Assembly: GCA_009885445.1 (NCBI GenBank)
Contig: VFKQ01000156.1
Span: 1-6,188, forward strand
Direction of reading: 5' to 3'
DNA: 6,188 bases
Origin: Anaerolineaceae bacterium
GTDB taxonomy: Bacteria; Chloroflexota; Anaerolineae; Anaerolineales; Villigracilaceae
Part shown: positions 1 to 5,764 of the stretch, in pieces
Position numbering within the stretch: position 1 is the stretch's first letter
How the letters are laid out: every line of letters starts with the position of its first letter
Program-made: the position numbers and the translations under genes
The notes under the pieces: model-generated
Told to the model about the DNA's origin: nothing
Database searches by the model: none
The model's input: only the letters and a program-made list of their open reading frames with translations

Positions 1-2
1 AT

Positions 3-92
3 CCCGTCATTGCGAGGAGGGTATTTCCCGACGAAGCAATCCCCTGATTGACGGGGGGATTGCTTCGGGCGAGTACGCCCTCGCAATGACGG
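3..92. repeat. Intergenic palindromic repeat A (nested inverted repeat)
   Basis: The stretch is a two-level palindrome. The outer arms, CCGTCATTGCGAGG at 4-17 and its exact reverse complement at 79-92, enclose inner arms, CGAAGCAATCCCC at 32-44 and its exact reverse complement at 55-67, with a 10-base loop. The segments between outer and inner arms (18-31 and 68-78) pair only partly. No open reading frame uses it. Elements built on the words CATTGCGAGG and GAAGCAATC are, from general knowledge, dispersed in many copies in several bacterial genomes, so this is probably a REP- or MITE-like non-coding repeat. It lies 66 bases past the stop of the small membrane-protein gene and could fold at the end of its transcript. 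Copy number in this genome cannot be seen here. Confidence 0.85.
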
Positions 93-157
93 ATGTACGG
101 TAGAGAATTAATATCTCAAACGCAAGAAGCAATCTGATGTACTTTATCATTTCTCGC

Positions 158-409
158 TCACGCGCCTCCATACGCTATCACTATATATACCGTATAAAGA
201 ATTAGGGAAGCAAGACCCATGATTGCCCCCCCAATCCATGCTCCCTTATCATGTTTCCAATATCCTCCAATGAGCGCACCCAAAATTGCTAAAATTACTG
301 GAATCATGAGGACAACAAAAATAAGACCGGGTAGGACAAAGAAAGATAAGAAATCAACTACTATGCCTGAAAAGGCCCCAATGCCGAGATAACGAAAAAA
401 GCGTTCCAT
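158..409 (-). CDS. Small hydrophobic multi-pass membrane protein, function unknown
   Basis: This 83-residue protein is almost wholly hydrophobic and probably sits in the cytoplasmic membrane. Likely membrane segments are at about residues 8-25, 27-49 and 57-80. A short polar loop, WKHDKG (51-56), separates the last two. Glycine-rich patches (GALIGGYW and GAWIGGAIMG) resemble helix-packing motifs of small membrane proteins. I recognise no named family and no catalytic residue. The start is the ATG at 407-409, because AAAGGA lies 7 bases upstream; in-frame GTG and ATG codons at 434-436 and 431-433 have no ribosome site. The gene is visibly more AT-rich than its neighbours, which may mean separate ancestry. 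It is 143 bases downstream of the CAP lipoprotein gene and could have its own transcript. Confidence 0.7.
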   Translation of the reverse strand: MERFFRYLGIGAFSGIVVDFLSFFVLPGLIFVVLMIPVILAILGALIGGYWKHDKGAWIGGAIMGLASLILYTVYIVIAYGGA

Positions 410-416
410 GTTTATT

Positions 417-422
417 TCCTTT
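417..422 (-). promoter_or_regulatory. Ribosome binding site of the small membrane-protein gene
   Basis: On the minus strand AAAGGA lies 7 bases before the ATG at 409. It selects this start over the two in-frame candidates 24 and 27 bases further upstream, which lack any purine-rich site. Confidence 0.6.
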
Positions 423-552
423 CTGCTTAGCATCACAAACCACTGTCAACGGAACAAACCCTCATATTGAAAAGAAGTTGCTCCTCGCTCGGCATTAGTC
501 TTGCCAAGGACCCCGCCGATTTTTTACCGAAGGTCTCCCTCGCCGCAACACC

Positions 553-1560
553 TCACCTCCTCCCCAAATCCACCGTAAAGTACCCGCCGAAATCACTTTG
601 CGCGTTATAGGCGTAGCCAATGCCCACCTCCGTCGCGGACGAATCCATCACGGCGTCCCAATGCGCAGCGTCAGCCTGCCATTGGCTCATCGCATTCTCC
701 GGCGTGCCGATGGCGATGATCTCCAAAAAATAATTGTACGCATATCCCGCCGCGCGCAAACGCGCATCGATCCATGAACCATCTGAACTGTTGTGCGCCA
801 GAAAATTATTGCAGGCCATGTCGCGGCTGTGACTTTGCGCCGCCGTTGTCAACTGCGATTGGACTGTCAACGCGGGGATGCCTACAGCGCGCCGCGCATC
901 ATTGATTAGACTCAGCAACTGCGACACATAGCCCGCGTTCTCGCTGACCGTGCAGTGGGTCGCTGTTTCAATCGGCAGACTCCCACCCGACTCGCTGGGC
1001 GCGCTGATCGAGGCAACAGGCGATGGAAATTTACCCGGCGCAACATTCCCCACGATTACCTTCAACCAAATTGTCTGCTCCAACCCAATCGAAATCACTT
1101 TGCCTTTCGGGTCACGCAATTGAAAATACGTCGTGTAACTTCCGTCCGCGAGAGGCGCGACGAGATTCACCGAAACGTCCGCATCCTTGGTCGGCGCGGT
1201 GACGGGCAGACTCACCGAATCGGGCGCGCCCATGCGTTCGCCGCTGAGAAATACAAGATGATACGTTGAGTCCCACGGGCAGGTGCCGGTGTTGCGCAAA
1301 CGCCAAGTCTTCGTAAAAGACTCGCCCGCCTTCACGCGCGACCCGTCCGCGTAGGTGACATCCAGCACGAGCAGAGCTTCGTCTGTGCAATTCTCGGGCC
1401 GTGGCAGTGCGCCCTGCTCCGTCGCCGTCGGTGTGGACGAAGCCGCTGGGAGCGCAGGCAGGGTCGAGGTCACAAAGACAGGCGGCGCAGGGGTGCGCGT
1501 CTCGACTGAGATGCAGGAGGTCAACAGGGTGAGAGCGAGGAAGGAGAAAATCGTTCGCAT
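553..1560 (-). CDS. Secreted CAP-domain lipoprotein with NBR1-type Ig-like domain
   Basis: This 335-residue protein is predicted to be exported and lipid-anchored. A short signal peptide, one Arg then a hydrophobic run, ends in the lipobox LLTSC with the lipidated Cys at 16. A Pro/Thr/Ser/Ala-rich linker follows (about 20-55). Next is an NBR1-type Ig-like domain (about 57-170) with the hallmark KTWRLRNTGTCPW; Cys58 and Cys94 could form a disulphide. The C-terminal CAP domain (about 211-335; SCP/PR-1/YkwD superfamily) keeps a candidate tetrad: His256 in AHNSSDG, Glu280, His300 in AHWDAVM and Glu311 in TEVGIG. The usual ENI around Glu280 reads EII. Bacterial CAP proteins are extracellular and their activity is mostly unknown; the Ig-like domain probably serves adhesion or spacing. 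I chose the ATG at 1560; an in-frame TTG at 1572 adds four residues. Neither has a good ribosome site. It follows the methylase-like gene after a 73-base gap filled by a palindromic repeat. Confidence 0.88.
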   Translation of the reverse strand: MRTIFSFLALTLLTSCISVETRTPAPPVFVTSTLPALPAASSTPTATEQGALPRPENCTDEALLVLDVTYADGSRVKAGESFTKTWRLRNTGTCPWDSTYHLVFLSGERMGAPDSVSLPVTAPTKDADVSVNLVAPLADGSYTTYFQLRDPKGKVISIGLEQTIWLKVIVGNVAPGKFPSPVASISAPSESGGSLPIETATHCTVSENAGYVSQLLSLINDARRAVGIPALTVQSQLTTAAQSHSRDMACNNFLAHNSSDGSWIDARLRAAGYAYNYFLEIIAIGTPENAMSQWQADAAHWDAVMDSSATEVGIGYAYNAQSDFGGYFTVDLGRR

Positions 1561-1570
1561 AAAATTTTTC

Positions 1571-1626
1571 AACCGCCAGGGTTGTCAAGTTTTTAAAAAC
1601 TTGGCAACCTTGGCGTCTTGGCGGTT
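1571..1626. repeat. Intergenic palindromic repeat B, asymmetric
   Basis: The inner arms, GTTGTCAAGTTTTT at 1581-1594 and AAAAACTTGGCAAC at 1595-1608, pair with one mismatch. The outer arms, AACCGCCA at 1571-1578 and TGGCGGTT at 1619-1626, pair perfectly. The right side carries about nine extra bases, TTGGCGTCT (1610-1618), with no partner on the left, as if the left arm had suffered a deletion. The element almost fills the gap between the stop of the methylase-like gene and the start of the lipoprotein gene. The T/A-rich centre makes it look a little like a terminator on either strand, but the runs lie inside the stem rather than after it, so I call it a dispersed repeat. Confidence 0.75.
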
Positions 1627-1633
1627 AATGGTT

Positions 1634-3850
1634 CTAAAAATTTATCTTTTGCCCGCGGGCCGCTTCGACGGGATCGCCCGCAATCAGCGTCTCAAAACTT
1701 TGCCGCGCTAAAAATGGATTCTGCTCCAGCGCGCGCAGGAGGCGAAACTTGACGAAGCGCAAACCCGCCAAACGCGCGGCGAGGGCCGGGTCGCGCGTCT
1801 GTTTGTAGGCCAGCAGTCCCGCCCGTCCGCCCGGCAGGACAATGACCGTGCGTTCATGCGGATATGGACTCTCAGCGACAGCGCGGGCAATCACCGCCGA
1901 AGCCTTGAGATGAAAAACGTAAAGCGAAGACTCGCCCGCCTCCCAGACCAGCGTGCGCGCGTCGAGTCGGTTCGTTGTGTAATCCATGCGCGCGCCGATG
2001 GCTTCGAGCATGTCTGCAAGTTTTGCAATCTCAGAAGTCCGCGCTGACGATAAATCTTCAGCGCGTAAACGCCAGCGACCGGAGTCTTGTTCCGCGTATG
2101 AATTGAGCACAGCACCGACGAGTCCAAGCGAGGGGGTCAGCAAACCCGCAAAACGCGCGGCAAGATCGCGCAAGATTTCAAGCGTCGCGTAATTCGGGTG
2201 GGCGATCAAAAAATTCACGGCGGCCATTTCGACGCGGTCCGATAATGATTCATCAATCGTGTTGATTCCCCACAACCCCGTTTCAATTCCCTCGCCCGCG
2301 CGGAAACGAATCAACGATTCATCCGCGAGCAAAGTTTCGTTAATGGCCGTCGTCGCGGACTTATAAGATTCTTCCGGCGTCTCACGCGGGCGCGTCAACG
2401 TGTGCGATTCTGCCAGCGCGGCCAGCGCCGTGGCGTGGAGGTAAAGATAGGGCGCGGGTTCTGCGCGCGCAATCAAAAAATCACGCACGCTCTCGCGAAT
2501 AAGCGCACTCTCGATCTCTGCGGGTTTGTGCGCGAGACGTTCGCCGCGCGTCCACACCATTTGCGCCGCATCCTGTTGCGCGCGCATGGCAATGCTTTGC
2601 AAATTAAATCCGCTCGCATCTGCGGCAGTCAGCGCGACAGTCAGAAAAGAAGATTCAGGCTCGGGCACGAATCCAAAAAACGGTGTGCCTAATGCGAGCA
2701 CATCGAAGAGATGTTTCAGCGCGGCCCCAGTGGCCTCAGCATGCCAGGCCCAGTCATAACGTTTGCGGCGCAAAACAATTTTAAAAGCCTCCATCGAATC
2801 GCGGCCCCACAGCCAGCCGGCCCACAACGCGCACAGAGTCCAGTAGGCCTGATTGGGGCGCGGCAATGCGCCGATCACCGCGGCAATCGGCGCGTCTTTC
2901 ACCACGGCGGCCAGCTCTGCGATACGCCCCTCAAAAATTAACACGCCGCCACTCTCGGGCAATTTGTTCGGCCATTGCGCCAGCGCAACAGGTTCGCCAT
3001 GCGCGGCCCATTCGTTCACCGCCGCTTCGAGCGCGAGCCAAATATTATTTTCACGAAACTCATTTGAAAGCGTCAGTTGTTTCGGGCGCGGCCGCTCACT
3101 GCCCGTGCTCCACAAATTGTTCGCGGCATCGCAGACCGAAAGAAATAACGCGCTCAAGATTCTGCGCCGCTCAGGTGTGACGCCAGAAGAGTCGAGTCGA
3201 TTCGTCAACGTGGCCAGCACATAAATTGCGCGCGGCGCATAAACAGCCAGCGCCTCTTCAGCATATTCACGATCAGGATCATCCGGCGGCGCCACACGCT
3301 CAAGCAGACGTGCGCGATGCAGGCCCTCAGACTCTGCGGCCTTTCGCGCGCGCATCTCGTCCGCGCTGGTGGCGGGTCGCTCACCCGAATCATTACACTC
3401 GGGACAGGTGTACACGCGCGCGTATGGCACGTCGGCACCTTTCTTCCATAGAAATGCGCGCGCGGTAATTTCTTTGTTGCAGTTTGCACAGGTTGTTTGA
3501 TAGAGAGATTGTAGATGTACTTCGAGTCGCTCGTCCCCTTTTTTTGTTACAGCCAGATCGGCCAGCGCGGCTTTGAGTTCAGACTCGCTCGGCGGATTGG
3601 CGATCATGTCCAACAGAAAACGCGCCACCGGATTATTTGCCGTCACCAACACACGGTAGCCCGCGCGCGCCGCTTCGACGACCAGCCTGGGCGAGGACGC
3701 GAACGGGTCCAGCAACCAGCTCCCAGCGCGGACTCGACCCGTCAGCCATTCGAGGGCAACCCCGTCCTCGAGCGGCGGCAAAAATCGAGCCAGCGGTCCG
3801 TCGCGGGCGGGAGTCGTTCCGAAAATGTAGGGCGTGTCGAAGACTGACAT
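1634..3850 (-). CDS. Large zinc-ribbon DNA-methylase-like protein with degenerate catalytic motifs
   Basis: This 738-residue soluble protein has the plan of large adenine-specific DNA methylases of the COG1743/DUF1156 type. WLLDPFASSPRLVVEAARAGY (45-65) matches a SAM-binding motif I that normally reads DPFAGSGTT, and NNPVA (72-76) matches the following DxNPVA. A four-Cys zinc ribbon (Cys121, 124, 149, 152) interrupts the fold at the place typical of that group. Where the catalytic TDPPY motif is expected, the segment at 325-348 reads VIGALPRPNQAYW and then a Trp-rich stretch, so the catalytic Asp is absent. The glycine-rich SAM loop is also altered. The last 105 residues form a separate block with LPGGRAGLLAYK (672-683) that I cannot assign. 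It may be an inactive or repurposed nucleic-acid-binding relative. The family link is inferred from motifs only. The ATG at 3850 lacks a nearby ribosome site; a -10-like TATACT sits just upstream. Confidence 0.72.
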   Translation of the reverse strand: MSVFDTPYIFGTTPARDGPLARFLPPLEDGVALEWLTGRVRAGSWLLDPFASSPRLVVEAARAGYRVLVTANNPVARFLLDMIANPPSESELKAALADLAVTKKGDERLEVHLQSLYQTTCANCNKEITARAFLWKKGADVPYARVYTCPECNDSGERPATSADEMRARKAAESEGLHRARLLERVAPPDDPDREYAEEALAVYAPRAIYVLATLTNRLDSSGVTPERRRILSALFLSVCDAANNLWSTGSERPRPKQLTLSNEFRENNIWLALEAAVNEWAAHGEPVALAQWPNKLPESGGVLIFEGRIAELAAVVKDAPIAAVIGALPRPNQAYWTLCALWAGWLWGRDSMEAFKIVLRRKRYDWAWHAEATGAALKHLFDVLALGTPFFGFVPEPESSFLTVALTAADASGFNLQSIAMRAQQDAAQMVWTRGERLAHKPAEIESALIRESVRDFLIARAEPAPYLYLHATALAALAESHTLTRPRETPEESYKSATTAINETLLADESLIRFRAGEGIETGLWGINTIDESLSDRVEMAAVNFLIAHPNYATLEILRDLAARFAGLLTPSLGLVGAVLNSYAEQDSGRWRLRAEDLSSARTSEIAKLADMLEAIGARMDYTTNRLDARTLVWEAGESSLYVFHLKASAVIARAVAESPYPHERTVIVLPGGRAGLLAYKQTRDPALAARLAGLRFVKFRLLRALEQNPFLARQSFETLIAGDPVEAARGQKINF

Positions 3851-3856
3851 GCAAAA

Positions 3857-3862
3857 AGTATA
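3857..3862 (-). promoter_or_regulatory. Candidate -10 element placed for a leaderless transcript
   Basis: Minus-strand TATACT (five of six consensus bases) lies in the 27-base gap after the methyltransferase stop. Six bases separate it from the ATG of the methylase-like gene, so a transcript starting at normal distance would begin at or next to the A of the start codon. No ribosome site is close to that ATG; GGGGG ends 12 bases upstream. I see no recognisable -35 at 16-18 bases. The element could be chance. Confidence 0.3.
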
Positions 3863-3877
3863 CCCCCAAAAAATTGA

Positions 3878-4558
3878 CTAGGCCTTGCCCACAAAAATAT
3901 CGAAGAGCACCACGGGCGGATAGAGGCGCGCGATGGTTTCGACGCGCGCGAGTTTGGCGAGTGCGCGGCGCACTTCGGGAATGCCGCGTTCGTGATACGC
4001 GCCAGAATATTCGCGCCCCGCGACGCGGCGACCGATTTTGTAAAAAATATTTTCTGTCGGGCCAGAGACGACGAGTCGTCCGCCGGGCTTGAGCAGGCGC
4101 ACGAGATTTTGCAACGTGGCGGAGAGGTCGTCGACATGTTCGAGCACATCCAGGGCGGTGATGAGATCGAACGACGCGGCGGGCAATGACTCAAGCCGAG
4201 TCTGCGTGGCGTCGCGCACTTCGATGTTGCCGGGGAAGTTAATGCGCTTGCGCATCGATTCGAAGGCGAGCAGTTCCACGTCGAGGCCGAGGACGCTTTG
4301 CGAATGTTTGGCGAGAAATGGCAAAAGTACGCCACTGCCGCAACCAAAATCGAGCACCTGTTGATATGGCGCGGAACGCTCAACATAATTCATGACCACG
4401 CGCAGACGTTGCCAGAACAACCAGTTGATGAACGGGTTGCGATGCGAGTACGCCGGGAAGGCGGCCTCATCCAGCGAGCCGGGTTGCGCTTCAGCAAGAG
4501 TCGCGCGAATCGCGGCGCGGACGGTGGACTTGTACGTTTTGAAGTCGGGGGAGTTCAT
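3878..4558 (-). CDS. Class I SAM-dependent methyltransferase (UbiG/Methyltransf_11 type)
   Basis: This 226-residue cytoplasmic enzyme transfers a methyl group from S-adenosylmethionine to an unidentified acceptor. Motif I, VLDFGCGSG, is at 68-76. The acidic residue that holds the adenosine ribose is Asp93 in GLDVE. The post-II/III region DLITALDVLEHVDD (131-144) and the LKPGG turn (156-160) are typical of the UbiG-like fold. Length is normal for the family. About 65 residues before motif I form an N-terminal cap, which usually shapes the acceptor site. The gene lies 97 bases after a glycosyltransferase gene on the same strand, so a sugar, polyprenyl or lipid-linked acceptor is plausible but inferred. 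A true ubiquinone role is not supported. The start is the ATG at 4558; upstream only a weak AAAGAAA purine run is visible. The methylase-like gene begins 27 bases past its stop. Confidence 0.88.
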   Translation of the reverse strand: MNSPDFKTYKSTVRAAIRATLAEAQPGSLDEAAFPAYSHRNPFINWLFWQRLRVVMNYVERSAPYQQVLDFGCGSGVLLPFLAKHSQSVLGLDVELLAFESMRKRINFPGNIEVRDATQTRLESLPAASFDLITALDVLEHVDDLSATLQNLVRLLKPGGRLVVSGPTENIFYKIGRRVAGREYSGAYHERGIPEVRRALAKLARVETIARLYPPVVLFDIFVGKA

Positions 4559-4571
4559 CGGATTTCTTTAC

Positions 4572-4627
4572 CACGAAGGACACAAAGAGCACAAAGGTTT
4601 TCCTTCGTGAACTTCGTGTCCTTTGTG
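4572..4627. repeat. Intergenic palindromic repeat C
   Basis: Two 26-base arms, 4572-4597 and 4602-4627, face each other across a TTTT loop and match at 21 of 26 positions. Both arms are made of the words CACGAAGGACAC / CACAAAGG and their variants, so each arm is also internally repetitive. The element lies wholly within the 97-base gap between the glycosyltransferase stop and the methyltransferase start and codes for nothing. Similar GAAGGACAC/AAAGG-type palindromes are, from general knowledge, scattered in several bacterial phyla. In the transcript it would form a long imperfect hairpin ending 13 bases before the methyltransferase ATG, where it could affect its translation or the stability of flanking message. 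Confidence 0.8.
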
Positions 4628-4655
4628 TTTGAAAAAGTTTTTATGAGGCTGTCTT

Positions 4656-5633
4656 TCATAACGGACTCGTCAGCGGCTCTTTCGGCACGGATTGCAAATC
4701 GAGTTCGATGGCCGAGAGCAGAATCTGGATGCCGAGGATAAGCGCCAGCGTGGGCAAGATGACCGTGCCGGTGGGCGCGGCGATGTGCAGGTTGGCGTAG
4801 TAAATCCACTTGGTTGCGCCGAAGATAATTCCAAACATCAACAGTGGCAGGCCGACCAGCATGTAAATTGAAAGCATAGTGAAATCGTAGATAAAATTTT
4901 TCAACCACATGCGCCGGATGAAAGCAAAAAATAATTTCAGCGGAAATTCAAACAACACACGGTGAATGACGAGACTCGACACTTCGTCACGGTAGCGCGC
5001 AGGCATGGGTACTTCGCGGATGACCGCGCCGAGCAGATAGAGATTTCCAAGCATGGATGTCTCGAAAAAGTAGGAGTTATCCACGCGCTCGAGCGGAAGG
5101 TGGGCCAGCACCTCGGCGCGAATGGCGATGAATCCATTGGTGGGGTCGAAGACGTTCCAGTAACCGGTGGCGGCCTTCGAGAGGAAACCCAGCCCCATGT
5201 TGCCGAGGCGGCGGATGAAGGGCATGTGACGCAAAGCCTGCACGTCGCGGAAGCGGTTGCCCTTGCTGTAGTCCGCTTCGCCACGCACGAGCGGAGTCAG
5301 CAAATCGGGCAGGTGACTCGCATCCATCTGGCCGTCGCCGTCGAGTTTGACGACGATTCTCGCGCCGAGTTCAAGGGCGCGGCGAAAACCTGTCAGCATC
5401 GCTCCACCCACTCCACGGTTGGAGTCGTGGCGCAGGAGCGTGATGCGTTTGTCGCGGCGGGCGAGTCGCTCCACGATTTGAGCAGTCGCATCCGGCGAGG
5501 CATCGTCCACAACGAGAATGTGCTTCACGTACGCGGGCAGTGAACGCAAAACAGATTCGATCTCGCGCTCCACGCGGTAGGCGGGAATGACCACAGCGAT
5601 GTTGTGTTTGCGGAAATTAATTTTTTCGGCCAC
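4656..5633 (-). CDS. Family 2 glycosyltransferase, polyprenyl/dolichyl-phosphate type, membrane-anchored
   Basis: This 325-residue enzyme is predicted to move a sugar from a nucleotide donor, probably onto a polyprenyl phosphate or another membrane lipid, on the cytoplasmic face. The GT-A domain covers about 11-230: VVIPAYR (14-20), the nucleotide-binding VVDDASPD (41-48), the metal-binding DGD at 98-100 followed by GQ, KGNRF (124-128) and DPTNGF (163-168), a motif typical of dolichyl-phosphate mannosyltransferase-like enzymes. Two hydrophobic segments (about 250-273 and 288-308) anchor the C-terminus, as in GtrB/ArnC-like proteins. The start is GTG at 5631-5633, supported by AAAGGA five bases upstream; a nearby upstream ATG is out of frame. 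It is the first gene of the minus-strand run and has a TATAAT element upstream. Donor and acceptor cannot be read from the sequence. Confidence 0.92.
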   Translation of the reverse strand: MAEKINFRKHNIAVVIPAYRVEREIESVLRSLPAYVKHILVVDDASPDATAQIVERLARRDKRITLLRHDSNRGVGGAMLTGFRRALELGARIVVKLDGDGQMDASHLPDLLTPLVRGEADYSKGNRFRDVQALRHMPFIRRLGNMGLGFLSKAATGYWNVFDPTNGFIAIRAEVLAHLPLERVDNSYFFETSMLGNLYLLGAVIREVPMPARYRDEVSSLVIHRVLFEFPLKLFFAFIRRMWLKNFIYDFTMLSIYMLVGLPLLMFGIIFGATKWIYYANLHIAAPTGTVILPTLALILGIQILLSAIELDLQSVPKEPLTSPL

Positions 5634-5638
5634 GAGAA

Positions 5639-5644
5639 TCCTTT
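5639..5644 (-). promoter_or_regulatory. Ribosome binding site fixing a GTG start
   Basis: Minus-strand AAAGGA, five bases before the GTG at 5633, decides the start of the glycosyltransferase gene. No in-frame ATG with a comparable site is present. Confidence 0.65.
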
Positions 5645-5658
5645 GCCAGCATGGCGGG

Positions 5659-5670
5659 ATTATAGCCGTA
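5659..5670 (-). promoter_or_regulatory. -10 promoter element for the glycosyltransferase gene
   Basis: On the minus strand TACGGCTATAAT ends in a perfect TATAAT (5664 down to 5659). A start about seven bases further on would leave a leader of roughly 19 bases containing the AAAGGA site before the GTG codon. No convincing -35 is visible at 16-18 bases. The same 12-mer occurs on the plus strand at 5717-5728 in front of hutU, which supports a real shared promoter motif. Confidence 0.5.
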
Positions 5671-5710
5671 AATCAAAGCGCAGCGGCGCTGCCAGGAAAA
5701 TGCAAAAGAG

Positions 5711-5741
5711 ATTTCCTACGGCTATAATAGCCGTAGGAAAT
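5711..5741. promoter_or_regulatory. Perfect 14-bp dyad overlapping the hutU -10: candidate operator
   Basis: ATTTCCTACGGCTA (5711-5724) and its exact reverse complement (5728-5741) are separated by TAA. The plus-strand TATAAT spans the centre, so a dimeric protein bound here would cover the promoter. A run of T follows directly (5741-5746), so the same sequence could instead act as a rho-independent terminator for plus-strand transcription. But no plus-strand gene lies upstream in the window, and a transcript from the internal TATAAT would contain only the right arm. Operator use is therefore favoured, as inference. The core TAGCCGTA also recurs singly at 5663-5670. Confidence 0.5.
5717..5728 (+). 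promoter_or_regulatory. -10 promoter element for hutU
   Basis: TACGGCTATAAT ends in a perfect TATAAT at 5723-5728. The predicted start near 5735 would give a leader of about 30 bases including the AAGGAG site at 5752-5757. The expected -35 position (about 5700-5705, ATGCAA) does not match TTGACA, so an activator or a strong -10 alone would have to suffice. Confidence 0.5.
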
Positions 5742-5751
5742 TTTTTATTTC

Positions 5752-5757
5752 AAGGAG
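5752..5757 (+). promoter_or_regulatory. Ribosome binding site of hutU
   Basis: AAGGAG, a strong Shine-Dalgarno match, lies seven bases before the ATG at 5765. It fixes that codon as the start. Confidence 0.8.
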
Positions 5758-5764
5758 TCGCATC

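Noticed and set aside
444..449. Perfect minus-strand TTGACA upstream of the small membrane-protein gene.
   Set aside because: No acceptable -10 lies 16-18 bases downstream; the nearest TAAGCA is at 14 bases and matches poorly.
488..508. Hairpin CTCGGCA / TGCCAAG with a seven-base loop after the lipoprotein gene, a possible terminator.
   Set aside because: On the minus strand no T run follows the stem. It may help end transcription but cannot be called a terminator.
489..525. Plus-strand stem TCGGC / GCCGA followed by six T.
   Set aside because: The stem has only five pairs, the loop is 21 bases, and no plus-strand gene lies upstream to terminate.
1112..1588. Minus-strand open frame overlapping the lipoprotein start in another phase, suggesting a frameshift or nested gene.
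   Set aside because: The lipoprotein frame is continuous from signal peptide to CAP domain, so no frameshift is needed, and the alternate frame is low-complexity Arg/Ala/His-rich.
3637..4092. Plus-strand open frame of about 150 codons opposite the start of the methylase-like gene.
   Set aside because: It is rich in Arg/Ala/Pro, crosses two real genes on the other strand, and has no motif or ribosome site; it is a GC-rich shadow.
4962..5543. Plus-strand open frame of 193 codons opposite the glycosyltransferase.
   Set aside because: The minus-strand frame has all family 2 glycosyltransferase motifs; the antisense frame has no recognisable domain.
5711..5746. Reading the dyad plus T run simply as a rho-independent terminator.
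   Set aside because: It fits the shape, but it lies 24 bases before the hutU start with no plus-strand gene upstream in the window and with TATAAT at its centre. It is kept as a second possibility, not the main call.
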